A DNA stretch of 64,000 nucleotides from Theocolax elegans (taxonomy: Eukaryota; Arthropoda; Insecta; Hymenoptera; Cerocephalidae), in NCBI GenBank assembly GCA_026168455.1, contig CM047431.1, positions 48,501 to 112,500 on the forward strand, written 5' to 3'. Each line of letters starts with the position of its first letter. The stretch's first letter is position 1. The notes under the pieces are model-generated. The model was not told where the DNA came from. It did not search any database and worked only from the letters and a program-made list of their open reading frames with translations. A program made the translations under genes and the position numbers. Below, piece after piece: positions 9,091 to 19,275 of this stretch.

Positions 9091-9094
9091 TGAT

Positions 9095-9278
9095 CCTGTT
9101 TTACCGACAGTCGGCAAGAGTGACATCCTGTTCTACCGAACGTCGGTAAACAGTCGGCAGAGTGACCAATTGGCGATTGTTTTTCCTTTTCTCTCTTACG
9201 AATCAATGATGTTTATTAAGCAAGAGCAACAAAGAGAAAAAATCGCCAACTGGCAACCCTGCCTGTCGGTACTTGCGA
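9095..9278. mobile_element. Short inverted-repeat element (MITE-like)
   Basis: Outer ends read TACCGACAG (about 9100) and CTGTCGGTA (about 9265). Inner blocks TTGGCGATTGTTTTT and AAAAAATCGCCAA are also inverted relative to each other, giving a roughly 180-bp palindromic structure. It contains a duplicated TACCGACAGTCGGCA-type segment and a TACCGAACGTCGGTA palindrome. There is no ORF. Confidence 0.45.
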
Positions 9279-9315
9279 CGAATATTAAAAAATACCGTAT
9301 GTTTGTAAATGGCGG

Positions 9316-9412
9316 CGGCACGAATTCCGCATAAAGTGACTTTCATGAAGTGGATTCAACGAAAACACTGCAGAAGACTGTCTACTTAACCGATTTTAAT
9401 AAACCAAAGTGC
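9316..9412. repeat. Diverged repeat related to 11341-11420
   Basis: The blocks AATTCCGCATAAAGTGA, AACACTGCAGAAGACTGT and TTAACCGATTTTAATAAACC correspond in order to diverged versions at 11341-11420. Both copies lie a few hundred bases after a CTAAAGTAGTAAT motif. A partial third match (AATTCCGCATAAAGT) is at 9514. This is probably an old dispersed element. Confidence 0.5.
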
Positions 9413-9587
9413 ATTGGATTCCCCTTGAAAAACGAACCCCCTTGACCCTACTTGATGTTTTCGTATCTGCCATACCCGAGGCGCCATCACGCGTTAAAGT
9501 CGGCGCGTCGTCGAATTCCGCATAAAGTATTCATCTCCACCGCTAGATGGCTACGACTATACTCGTATATGAAGTTGTCGTCTTTCT

Positions 9588-9631
9588 TTATATATAGGGC
9601 GTTTACTCTGGTACTGAAAAAATTACACAGG
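9588..9631 (+). promoter_or_regulatory. TATA-type core promoter of the 261-residue gene
   Basis: TATATATAGGG at about 9590 is followed about 40 bases later by the ATG at 9632, leaving a very short leader. This favours the start at 9632 over an in-frame upstream ATG at 9452, which lies before the TATA box. Confidence 0.5.
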
Positions 9632-10417
9632 ATGTGGTTAGATAGTATATTGATCGAGGCCACCGTCGAAGTAGAAAGACAAGAGGCCTGGCGTAGACGA
9701 GTTGAGGATTTTTGTGCCGAATCGGACGGGTTCGAAGAGTATTTGATCTCGGCGACCGAGGAGATTGAAAGCGGCTGGCGTTATTGCGGTCGTCGCTTTC
9801 AAGATCCTCACTTCTCGCCCCGTCCGGTTCACAGAGTGAATTTTCCGATCGTCGAGCGAACCGTAAATGAACCTCAGAGTTCAACACCCTTGCCTCCCGT
9901 GCCCCGTAACATTGTTGTAAATCAGCAGGAGGCTTTGGCACGGGAGACAAGGGTAATCGCTGGCTCGTCGGTCGGCGGATCCTCCTCCACCACCACCAGC
10001 ACCAATCCTTGGCTCGAATTCGTCGACCTCGTAGGTCCACTTCGTCGATGGCCGCGATTCATTAGGGCAGCATTTTGGTCGGGCCGCCAATTTGATAATC
10101 ACCAAAGAATGTTGGTGGTGCATTTTGCACTGGCCAACCATGTATCGTGGGAGGCCCTCGACGAGTGCCTCTGTTTTACTCTAAGATGTTGGTATCACGT
10201 GCGCAATCGGCGTAACCAATGCAGAAGTCGGTACATGAGCTTCTTCACCACCTCAGAAGTAGAAAATTTCAACCGTCGTAATAGTGCTTATTCATTCAAC
10301 GTTGCCCTGGGTGACCTCGTAACGTTGAACGACCACTCGTGCGACCGTCGGGGTAACCCCCTAACGCGTATGCGGGATCCTCGGTGGTACGCGTGGGAAC
10401 CTCCGGAGCGCCGCTGA
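9632..10417 (+). CDS. Unrecognised 261-residue basic/aromatic protein
   Basis: A single uninterrupted frame starts MWLDSILIEATVEVERQEAW, chosen because the TATA box at about 9590 excludes the longer 321-residue version from 9452. The N-terminal 70 residues are charged and probably helical. Residues about 75-125 are Pro/Ser/Thr-rich and look disordered. The C-terminal half is Trp/Arg-rich and compact: several Trp residues, HVRNRRNQCRSRYM, and a final DPRWYAWEPPERR. No signal peptide or membrane helix is seen. Base composition is clearly more GC-rich than the surroundings, typical of a maintained coding sequence. It stands alone between repeat elements, with AT-rich sequence and a structured RNA candidate downstream. 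No known domain is recognised; no function is proposed. Confidence 0.7.
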   Translation: MWLDSILIEATVEVERQEAWRRRVEDFCAESDGFEEYLISATEEIESGWRYCGRRFQDPHFSPRPVHRVNFPIVERTVNEPQSSTPLPPVPRNIVVNQQEALARETRVIAGSSVGGSSSTTTSTNPWLEFVDLVGPLRRWPRFIRAAFWSGRQFDNHQRMLVVHFALANHVSWEALDECLCFTLRCWYHVRNRRNQCRSRYMSFFTTSEVENFNRRNSAYSFNVALGDLVTLNDHSCDRRGNPLTRMRDPRWYAWEPPERR

Positions 10418-10419
10418 GA

Positions 10420-10690
10420 TACATTCAACTTTTTCTCTCATACGGACATCGGGATTCATAATAACAAATTTATATACAAACAAAAAGAAAAAAAACAAAC
10501 AAAAAATCAATAATTACAAAAAAAGTAAAATATATAAAAATATAAATGAATAATAAAAAAAAGACAAAAAAATATAATAATAATGAATGAAATAAAAAAA
10601 TACAAACAAATATTAAAAAAAATAAATAAAATAAACATTGTATAAGTAAAAAAAAAGTAAAAAAAAAATTTTTATATATAAGTAAAAAAA
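10420..10690 (+). other. AT-rich downstream region
   Basis: This is low-complexity A-rich sequence after the 261-residue gene. Multiple AATAAA-like strings make a poly(A) site plausible but not definable. No gene is seen. Confidence 0.5.
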
Positions 10691-10696
10691 AAAAAT

Positions 10697-10752
10697 GGGA
10701 CCATGTCTTGCCGCGTCCCCGCCGCGGTCCTGGTTTCGACGGAGAGCAAGAC
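10697..10752 (+). ncRNA. Candidate HDV-like double-pseudoknot RNA
   Basis: GGGACC (10697-10702) can pair with GGTCCT (10726-10731), while GTCTTGC (10705-10711) pairs with GCAAGAC (10746-10752). The helices interleave as P1 and P2 do in hepatitis-delta-like ribozymes. A short GCG/CGC stem encloses the loop TCCCCGC (10716-10722), close to the delta L3 loop, and GG follows P1. However, P4 would be minimal and no cytosine sits in the usual catalytic place before the second P2 strand, so activity is doubtful. It lies 280 bases past the 261-residue gene. Confidence 0.3.
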
Positions 10753-10799
10753 GAAGATTGTATAAAAAAAATATTAATATATTGATGTAAAAAAATATA

Positions 10800-11100
10800 A
10801 GGCACTCCTATGTATATAGCGGTCGTGCCTAAAAAGGAAATAAAACATTAATAAAATAATTTAAGAAAGGTAAGTTGAAGAAAAAAATTAATATTGTCAA
10901 ATACAGATAAATACTTGGACATACTATAATTTTTATATTGCGGCAGGTCAAATTATTTTTGCTTGTTTAATAACCCAAATTTCAAAATTACTAATATTTT
11001 CATTTCAAATTGTGTTTCATTATAATTTATAATTGTAAATTTTTCTTAACTATTTTTTGCTTAAATTTTTTTTACAATTTTAACAATAGAATAATATTTT
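10800..11100. other. AT-rich stretch, no gene
   Basis: Contains a small AGGCAC...GTGCCT hairpin (about 10799-10833) followed by AATAAA (about 10840). Otherwise nothing is recognisable. Confidence 0.5.
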
Positions 11101-11104
11101 TTAC

Positions 11105-11330
11105 TATTTTTTACTCGGGGGGGCTGCGCCCCCCCGAACCCCCCCCCCCCTTCCCGCGCCCCGCCAACCACCCGCCCCTCTCCGCAGGTTACTGAACTCC
11201 AGGGTTAACCGAAGCATAGGTTATTCAACTACAACGGTACTTAAACCAATAACCCATATGCCCGGACACATCTTCGGTACAGTACTGGGTGTTAGCCGTG
11301 CTAAAGTAGTAATATTCCCATTTCAATTCT
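11105..11330. repeat. G/C-hairpin element, copy 1
   Basis: The perfect hairpin CGGGGGGGCTGCGCCCCCCCG is followed by a C-rich run, then TTACTGAACTCCAG, GGTTAACCGA, AATAACCCATATGCC and CTAAAGTAGTAATATTCCC. It is near-identical to copies at about 24450-24665 and 25815-26030; a more decayed one is at 12205-12330. The G7/C7 stem is striking against an AT-rich background. The hairpin plus the fixed downstream string mark a dispersed non-coding element. Confidence 0.75.
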
Positions 11331-11675
11331 TGAAATTAATCCGCATAAGGTGATTTTAAAAAAGCAACTTCACAAAAACAGTGTAGAAGCCTGTGTAATT
11401 AACCGATTCGAACAAACCATAATAACCCAATAATCGAATAGGCTAAAATTGTAACCTGCAACACACTGTCAAAATTTGCCCCACATCTTGATATATGTGT
11501 AGTGACGATTGACCCCAAAAATTGAAAATGTTGTTATTCTTTCACTAAATATGTGGAAAAGCGTGTGTAAATTTACCCATAATCTAAAAAGTGTATAATG
11601 ACAGATACAGTCTTCGTCGGAATTGTACAAAAATATATTTCACTTTATTAACCGAAAATTGTTACAATTTTAGAC

Positions 11676-11951
11676 TTATTCCTGGCTCATACTACCGAAC
11701 CCACTGGAATACCATTCCCCCGCTACCTCGAACACGTCGACATCGTCGATCTCGTCGTCGGAGTCCGTCGACACCGGCAGGGTGTCGTCTAAGTCGTCGC
11801 CGTCGTCGTCGTCGTCGTCCGATGCTTCCTGTGAAAGGAAGCGGGGACGATGGTGTGTGAATTGCACCTGCTGATCTGTAAGAAGAGGAAAGATTTACGT
11901 TATCGAAAGCCATCTATACTCTGTACGTATCCGCACAATTATCGGAAGCAT
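11676..11951 (-). CDS. Two-exon small acidic protein, diverged paralogue
   Basis: Exons are 11951-11927 (25 bases) and 11875-11676, with a 51-base intron (donor GTACAG, acceptor TTACAG), giving 74 residues in frame. It begins MLPIIVRI, then a basic/aromatic part (HQQVQFTHHRPRFLSQ), an Asp-rich run and the tail EWYSSGFGSMSQE. Exon-1 length, intron position and phase, TATA box and YSSGFG tail match copies 1 and 3, while most other residues differ. That pattern indicates selection on a real protein family. An AATAAA lies about 30 bases past the stop. Function unknown. Confidence 0.7.
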
Positions 11952-12030
11952 GCATGCGAAAAATTGTAAGAGAAAGTAAAAACTACAAAGCGAATACTCG
12001 TGCAGATACGTTTGGTAAAAGTTAAGCGTT

Positions 12031-12092
12031 CTTATATACGAATCGATATCATTTCTCGTCGTTTGCGAGTTTAAGACGCCACCTACCGGTGA
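12031..12092 (-). promoter_or_regulatory. Promoter of the diverged acidic gene
   Basis: The minus-strand TATATAAGAACGC box (12038-12026) is preceded by ATCGATTCG and GGTGGCGTCTTAAACTCGC, aligned with the promoters of copies 1 and 3 despite divergence elsewhere. Confidence 0.6.
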
Positions 12093-12204
12093 ATCTCAGA
12101 ATGACAAATGAACGATTACAATAAAAAGTGTAATTGAAAAAAGTAATATAAAGAACAATAACCATGATTTTAACAAGTTTTGACAATAGAATTATATTCT
12201 TTAT

Positions 12205-12450
12205 TATTTTTAGGGGGGGGGCTTAGCCTCCCACAGCCCCTTCCTCCCTCCAACCTTCACTCTCCCCCGCCCCTTCGTTAGTTACGGATCTGTAGGGTTA
12301 ACCGACGCGAAGGTTATTCAACAGTCGTAAAATTTGGGACAACAATTTATTAAACATCATATTTAAGAAAAATCTTGTTATAGACTTGGTATGTGTTTAC
12401 AAAAAATAAACAATCCCTCGGGTTATCGACTAAAACTCTAATTAATATGG
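12205..12450. repeat. Decayed G/C element and A-rich spacer
   Basis: A GGGGGGGGGCTTAGCCTCCC stretch, C-rich sequence and GGGTTAACCGACGC align with the G/C-hairpin element, but the hairpin has decayed. The following 100 bases contain nothing identifiable. Confidence 0.5.
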
Positions 12451-12513
12451 GTTAAAAGGGTTGTGGAAAATTGACCCAAAATAAAAGAAAATCGTCTGGA
12501 AATTTGCCACAAA

Positions 12514-13024
12514 ATTCGGAAATTAGTGAAAGTATTAGACCCGAAATGTGGAAAAAATGTTTAGAATATGAACACAATATTCTTAAAATTAATATAAAAA
12601 AGAAAAAACAACTTAAAATATTAAAAGAACAAAAAAAATGAAAAAACAACAAAATACAAAAAAATTATTTTTGTATATTACTGTTCTCAAGTAGTAATAC
12701 TCGTACTGTAATAATCTAAAAATAAAAAAACTTGCTGAGAGAAGTAGAAAAAAATATATATATATATATATATATGGTTTATTTGGTAAATGCCAAAAGT
12801 ATTACAGACAAGTTACCTAATTTGGAAGACATCAATGTGTGCGTCACGTCATATTTACATACTTTGTATAAGATTCATTAAAAATAAGATGCAGTCTTAA
12901 GTGGTATCACAGTCTTAGCAGATATGATAATAATAGACTAGTTTCAAGAGATATCACAGACGGAAACAAAATAACGAATAAACAATGCGAGGATCGTCGA
13001 TAGGACCAAGAAAAAAAATTGTTT
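12514..13024. repeat. AT-rich downstream flank of the acidic gene, copy 2
   Basis: Near-identical to 1921-2430, with a longer TA run (about 12752-12774). This is the left edge of the large locus duplication. Confidence 0.75.
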
Positions 13025-13050
13025 TTATTAATGCAAAGTAATGTACATGC

Positions 13051-13326
13051 TTAGGAAGGTGAGTCGCTCTCGGTGCCAAAGCCGCTAGAGTAACCGTCGT
13101 TGGCGTCCGTATCGACCTCGCTGCTGTCCGACGATACCAGCACGTCCTCGTCCGACGAAGCCGATGATGGTTCGATCTCCTCGTTCACGTCCAAGTTTTG
13201 ACTAGCTCGACGGAATCGATGCTTCAGCAGGAATGGATAATTTAGATATCTCACTGTAACAAGAAAATAATTATATTATTTAAGGCTTCAAGTGAATAAA
13301 CATATCCGTAAATTTATCAGGAGCAT
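13051..13326 (-). CDS. Two-exon small acidic protein, copy 3
   Basis: Exons 13326-13302 and 13253-13051 encode the same 75-residue product as 2457-2732, with only a silent difference noticed. The TATA box (13437-13431), CCAGGTGGCGTCTTAAAG upstream block and downstream AATAAA are also preserved. It diverges from the leader of locus B across the 9-bp repeat array, exactly as copy 1 does from locus A. The near-identity shows that the locus duplication is recent or homogenised. Confidence 0.7.
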
Positions 13327-13734
13327 GCATGCGAGAATGAGAGAGAGAGAGAGAAAGAGAAATGAGAAAAACCGAAAAGCAAATAAATCTACGGATACGC
13401 TTAGCGAATGTTAAAGCGTCCTTATATACGAATCGACATCGCTACTTGCCACTTGCGACTTTAAGACGCCACCTGGCGGCGCCAATGTATAATAGTACCC
13501 TAAATTCCGGAAAGTTTGTTTAAATTCGTGAAAATGTAACCCAAAATCATGAAAATCGTCGGGAAAATTTGAAAATCGGAAAATCGGAAAATCTGAACAT
13601 CGAAAGATTCTTCAAATACACGGAAATCTTGTTATACACTCGGTATGTGTTTTTAAAAATAAAGAATCATTCAGGTTGTCGATCTATTTTCTTAAACTTA
13701 AGTTAAATTGGGTTAAAATTGGTTCTTGAAAAAG

Positions 13735-14905
13735 TAAAAAAAATTAAAAAGTATAAAATTTAAAAAGTTAAAAAAGTAACAAAATTTAAACATTAGAAAA
13801 AGTTAAAAGTTAAAAAAGAAAAAAAAATTAAAAAGTAAAAAAAATAAAAAGTTAAAAAAGTTAAAAAAAGTGAAAAAAGTTAAAAAAGTTGAAAAAAGTT
13901 AAAAAAGTGAAAAAAGTGAAAAAAGTGAAAAAAGTGAAAAAAGTTAAAAAAGTGAAAAAAGTTAAAAAAGTGAAAAAAGTTAAAAAAGTGAAAAAAGTGA
14001 AAAAAGTGAAAAAAGTGAAAAAAGTTAAAAAAGTGAAAAAAGTGAAAAAAGTGAAAAAAGTGAAAAAAGTGAAAAAAGTGAAAAAAGTTAAAAAAGTGAA
14101 AAAAGTGAAAAAAGTTATAAAGTGAAAAAAAGTTAAGAAAAGTTAAAAAAGTTAAAAAAGTGAAAAAAGTGAAAAAGTGAAAAAAGTGAAAAAAGTTAAA
14201 AAAGTGAAAAAAGTTAAAAAAGTGAAAAAAGTTGAAAAAAGTGAAAAAGTTATAAAGTGAAAAAAGTTAAGAAAAGTTAAAAAAGTTAAAAAAGTGAAAA
14301 AAGTGAAAAAAAGTGAAAAAAGTGAAAAAGTGAAAAAAGTGAAAAAAAGTTAAAAAAGTGAAAAAAGTTAAAAAAGTGAAAAAAGTGAAAAAAGTTATAA
14401 AGTGAAAAAAGTTAAGAAAAGTTAAAAAAGTTAAAAAAGTGAAAAAAGTGAAAAAAGTGAAAAAAGTGAAAAAAGTGAAAAAAGTTAAAAAAGTGAAAAA
14501 AGTTAAAAAAGTGAAAAAAGTTGAAAAAAGTGAAAAAAGTTATAAAGTGAAAAAAGTTAAGAAAAGTTAAAAAAGTTAAAAAAGTGAAAAAAGTGAAAAA
14601 AGTGAAAAAAGTTAAAAAAGTGAAAAAAGTGAAAAAAGTGAAAAAAGTAAAAAAAGGTAAAAAAGTTAAAAGTGAAAAAAGTTGAAAAAAGTTAAAAAAG
14701 TTAAAAAAGTGAAAAACGTTAAAAAACTAAAAAAAGTTAAAAAAGTTAAAAAAGCGAAAAAAGTTAAAAAAGTAAAAAAAGGTAAAAAAGTTAAAAAAGT
14801 TAAAAAAGTCGAAAAAGTTAAAAAAGTAAAAAAAGTGAAAAAAGTTAAAAAAGTGAAAAAAGTGAAAAAAGTAAAAAAAGGTAAAAAAGTTAAAAAAAGT
14901 TAACC
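13735..14905 (+). repeat. 9-bp A-tract repeat array, copy 2
   Basis: GTGAAAAAA/GTTAAAAAA units, mostly in strict 9-bp register, so one frame reads a long Lys-Lys-Val polymer (13889-14125 and 14682-14903). With no promoter, splice context or matching frame in copy 1, that is treated as a by-product of the repeat. Confidence 0.9.
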
Positions 14906-14929
14906 GTTGAAAAATGAAACATTTTTTTT

Positions 14930-15532
14930 AAAGTGTCTGGCGGCGGTCTTTCTTAGAGCAGTAGCAGTAGCAGCAGCAGCAGTGCACCTGTATCTTGTAG
15001 TAGTAGGAGCAGTGCTTAGCCAGAAGTTTACCGCACTAACATTGCACAGTTACTACACGGAAAAAAAACTTAAGTAAAGATTACTCAAGTGCTTCAGTAA
15101 ATTTTACTGAAGTAACTATATAGTAAAATTTTTTGGACTAAAATTTTAGTAATACTTATTAAAGTACATAAAAGATTGATATGTATAACTTTGGCTAAGT
15201 TTTACATTATAATAACTCAAGTAATAGTTTAGATATAGCATGAAAATAGTGTATTCGCACATATACATCAGTGTACCAGAATTGAATATATTGGTGCTAT
15301 TTCGAAATACTACTTTATAAATATTATATAAATATCAGTCAAAATTGTGTATATAAATCATTTACGTACTTAAGTAAGTATTACTAAAGATATAGACCAA
15401 AAATTTTAATATAGTGTTACTTCAGTAAAATTTACTGGATCACTTGAGTGATTTTTACTTGACTTTTTTTATAGGCAGCAGTATACTGGAGATTACGAAC
15501 AGCATCGGTATCCTGCAGCAGCGGTTCATCAG
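14930..15532 (+). other. Non-coding leader exons of locus B with MITE copy 2
   Basis: A near-copy of 4140-4744: CAG-rich stretch (about 14955-15053), inverted-repeat element 15054-15474, then exon 15475-15532 ending at CATCAG before GTTGGT. It leads into the locus B hairpin array. Confidence 0.5.
15054..15474. mobile_element. MITE-like inverted-repeat element, copy 2
   Basis: Same element as 4273-4686, about 420 bp, with the same inverted ends and only small indels. It was copied with the whole locus rather than by an independent insertion. Confidence 0.7.
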
Positions 15533-18480
15533 GTTGGTAAATTATGTGTGTGTGTGTGTGCGTGGGTGTGTGTGTGTGTGTGAGTGTGTAAACATTTGGT
15601 GCACTCCCTATTTGCGAGATACCTTGTGTACTCGCAAATAAGGAATGCACCAAATGTTTACATGTGTGTGTCTTCATTTGGAGGCGGCCCTTTCTGCGAG
15701 ATACCTAGTGTACTCGCAGATGAAGGGAGTGCACCAAATGTTGACAGACAATTAATCTTCATTTCCTTTCAGGTAACTATTACAGTATTCAACGTTTACG
15801 ATTTGGTCGCGGTATGTCATGGTATGTCGATCCACTCCCCTCATAGTCATTCAAGCGCAGGACAGGGATACCGCTGTGCAGACTATGTCGGGACATGGGG
15901 AGTATCCATAAGTGATATACCACCGTTGATCGACTCGTTGAATGCTTCCTTCTACTATTATAGTGAGTTGTTCGTGTGCGTGTGTGTGTGTGTGTGAGTG
16001 TGTAAACATTTGGTGCACTCCCTATTTGCGAGATACCTTGTGTACTCGCAAATAAGGAATGCACCAAATGTTTACATGTGTGTGTCTTCATTTGGAGGCG
16101 GCCCTTTCTGCGAGATACCTAGTGTACTCGCAGATGAAGGGAGTGCACCAAATGTTGACAGACAATTAATCTTCATTTCCTTTCAGGTAACTATTACAGT
16201 ATTCAACGTTTACGATTTGGTCGCGGTATGTCATGGTATGTCGATCCACTCCCCTCATAGTCATTCAAGCGCAGGACAGGGATACCGCTGTGCAGACTAT
16301 GTCGGGACATGGGGAGTATCCATAAGTGATATACCACCGTTGATCGACTCGTTGAATGCTTCCTTCTACTATTATAGTGAGTTGTTCGTGTGTGCGTGTG
16401 TGAGTGTGTGCGAGTGTGTAAACATTTGGTGCACTCCCTATTTGCGAGATACCTTGTGTACTCGCAAATAGGGAATGCACCAACTGTTTACATGTGTGTG
16501 TCTACATTTGGAGGCGGCCCTTTCTGCGAGATACCTAGTGTACTCGCAGATGAAGGGAGTGCACCAAATGTTGACAGATAATTAATCTTCATTTTCTTTC
16601 AGGTAACTATTACAGTATTCAACGTTTACGATTTGGTCGCGGTATGTCATGGTATGTCGATCCACTCCCCTCATAGTCATTCAAGCGCAGGACAGGGATA
16701 CCGCTGTGCAGACTATGTCGGGACATGGGGAGTATCCATAAGTGATATACCACCGTTGATCGACTCGTTGAATGCTTCCTTCTACTATTATAGTGAGTTG
16801 TTCGTGTGTGCGTGTGTGAGTGTGTGCGAGTGTGTAAACATTTGGTGCACTCCCTATTTGCGAGATACCTTGTGTACTCGCAAATAGGGAATGCACCAAC
16901 TGTTTACATGTGTGTGTCTACATTTGGAGGCGGCCCTTTCTGCGAGATACCTAGTGTACTCGCAGATGAAGGGAGTGCACCAAATGTTGACAGACAATTA
17001 ATCTTCATTTTCTTTCAGGTAACTATTACAGTATTCAACGTTTACGATTTGGTCGCGGTATGTCATGGTATGTCGATCCACTCCCCTCATAGTCATTCAA
17101 GCGCAGGACAGGGATACCGCTGTGCAGACTATGTCGGGACATGGGGAGTATCCATAAGTGATATACCACCGTTGATCGACTCGTTGAATGCTTCCTTCTA
17201 CTATTATAGTGAGTTGTTCGTGTGTGCGTGTGTGAGTGTGTGCGAGTGTGTAAACATTTGGTGCACTCCCTATTTGCGAGATACCTTGTGTACTCGCAAA
17301 TAGGAATGCACCAACTGTTTACATGTGTGTGTCTACATTTGGAGGCGGCCCTTTCTGCGAGATACCTAGTGTACTCGCAGATGAAGGGAGTGCACCAAAT
17401 GTTGACAGACAATTAATCTTCATTTTCTTTCAGGTAACTATTACAGTATTCAACGTTTACGATTTGGTCGCGGTATGTCATGGTATGTCGATCCACTCCC
17501 CTCATAGTCATTCAAGCGCAGGACAGGGATACCGCTGTGCAGACTATGTCGGGACATGGGGAGTATCCATAAGTGATATACCACCGTTGATTGACTCGTT
17601 GAATGCTTCCTTCTACTATTATAGTGAGTTGTTCGTGTGTGCGTGTGTGAGTGTGTGCGAGTGTGTAAACATTTGGTGCACTCCCTATTTGCGAGATACC
17701 TTGTGTACTCGCAAATAGGAAATGCACCAACTGTTTACATGTGTGTGTCTACATTTGGAGGCGGCCCTTTCTGCGAGATACCTAGTGTACTCGCAGATGA
17801 AGGGAGTGCACCAAATGTTGACAGACAATTAATCTTCATTTTCTTTCAGGTAACTATTACAGTATTCAACGTTTACGATTTGGTCGCGGTATGTCATGGT
17901 ATGTCGATCCACTCCCCTCATAGTCATTCAAGCGCAGGACAGGGATACCGCTGTGCAGACTATGTCGGGACATGGGGAGTATCCATAAGTGATATACCAC
18001 CGTTGATCGACTCGTTGAATGCTTCCTTCTACTATTATAGTGAGTTGTTCGTGTGTGCGTGTGTGAGTGTGTGCGAGTGTGTAAACATTTGGTGCACTCC
18101 CTATTTGCGAGATACCTTGTGTACTCGCAAATAGGAAATGCACCAACTGTTTACATGTGTGTGTCTACATTTGGAGGCGGCCCTTTCTGCGAGATACCTA
18201 GTGTACTCGCAGATGAAGGGAGTGCACCAAATGTTGACAGACAATTAATTTTCATTTCCTTTCAGGTAACTATTACAGTATTCAACGTTTACGATTTGGT
18301 CGCGGTATGTCATGGTATGTCGATCCACTCCCCTCATAGTCATTCAAGCGCAGGACAGGGATACCGCTGTGCAGACTATGTCGGGACATGGGGAGTATCC
18401 ATAAGTGATATACCACCGTTGATCGACTCGTTGAATGCTTCCTTCTACTATTATAGTGAGTTGTTCGTGTGTGCGTGTCG
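15533..18480 (+). ncRNA. Hairpin-intron array of locus B (7 hairpin pairs)
   Basis: 190-base exons lie at 15773-15962, 16187-16376, 16603-16792, 17019-17208, 17434-17623, 17850-18039 and 18266-18455. They are separated by hairpin-pair introns at 15533-15772, 15963-16186, 16377-16602, 16793-17018, 17209-17433, 17624-17849 and 18040-18265. Exons and hairpin arms are almost invariant; rare changes such as AAGGAATGC versus AGGGAATGC sit in one arm. After the last exon the GTGAGT donor survives, but at about 18480 sequence diverges, so the final intron has no hairpins. It would splice to TTTTCAG at 18705, just before the protease start. The promoter is not identified. Confidence 0.65.
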
Positions 18481-18705
18481 TGTATTAGCACAGGCTCCTT
18501 TTATGTATAAATGTATAGGCAGGGTTTTTAGATGACATTCATATTTTCTTTCTTAATATTTTTCTATTAAATATTTATATGTTTATATTGTTACGATCAT
18601 ATAATCCCCAAATTGGTTCAAGCTTTACAAAATAGTCGATTCTAGTTGATTTTTGTAAAACAGTATAGTACACGTGATAATGTTAGACCACTTTTATGTT
18701 TTCAG

Positions 18706-18748
18706 ATCATGTAATTAGCATCTAATCTGGAAAGTATCGTTATTTATC
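18706..18748 (+). other. Last 5' UTR segment of locus B
   Basis: This follows the TTTTCAG acceptor. It contains a minimal upstream ORF (ATG immediately followed by TAA, about 18709) before the coding ATG at 18749, which could lower or regulate translation. Confidence 0.4.
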
Positions 18749-19235
18749 ATGTATTCCAGTCTAAGAGGTTTTGCAAACAGTGGTAACACATGTTTCATTA
18801 ATGCGGCATTACAGTGTTTGCTTGCCATTCGGCAACTAAAACAATCCGTTAGCCACCATGCTCAAATTTGCAGTAAGTTTTAGAGTATTTTAACCGGTTA
18901 TGTGACACGACACTATTCACTTTCACGATTCAGAACGGTAAAGCCCTACAAAGAAGCAAATCCCACAATATTTTGTGTACATTCCTTAAAAGCAAACTGA
19001 CATTATAATGCATTGATTTTTCAATGTCTTATCTTTTATTTTGCGATTCTATTGCCAAATTCAGATTAAGGGATCTAAAAAACTACGGTGATCCAAGTTT
19101 TATTTAAATCGATTGAAAAATATAAAAATTGGTTGATTGAATAGTTTGTACTATAGATACAATAGCCCCGAATTTTTTAATCGTAAACGACACAGTTCCA
19201 CTTAATTGGTTAAGCACTTTTTAATAAATTAATTC

Positions 19236-19275
<40 letters not shown>

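Noticed and set aside
9452..9631. 60-residue N-terminal extension of the 261-residue protein
   Set aside because: The TATA box at about 9590 lies inside it and composition changes at the downstream ATG, so the start at 9632 is preferred.
9603..10040. 145-codon minus-strand ORF
   Set aside because: Shadow opposite the 261-residue gene with no promoter or start context of its own.
13889..14125. Lys-Lys-Val polymer ORF
   Set aside because: Direct consequence of 9-bp GTGAAAAAA units; the homologous array at 3.1-4.1 kb is not open.
18795..18815. TTAATGCGGC, resembling the twister 5' core
   Set aside because: Lies in the conserved Cys-box exon of the protease and lacks the CAAGCCC hairpin and P1 partner.
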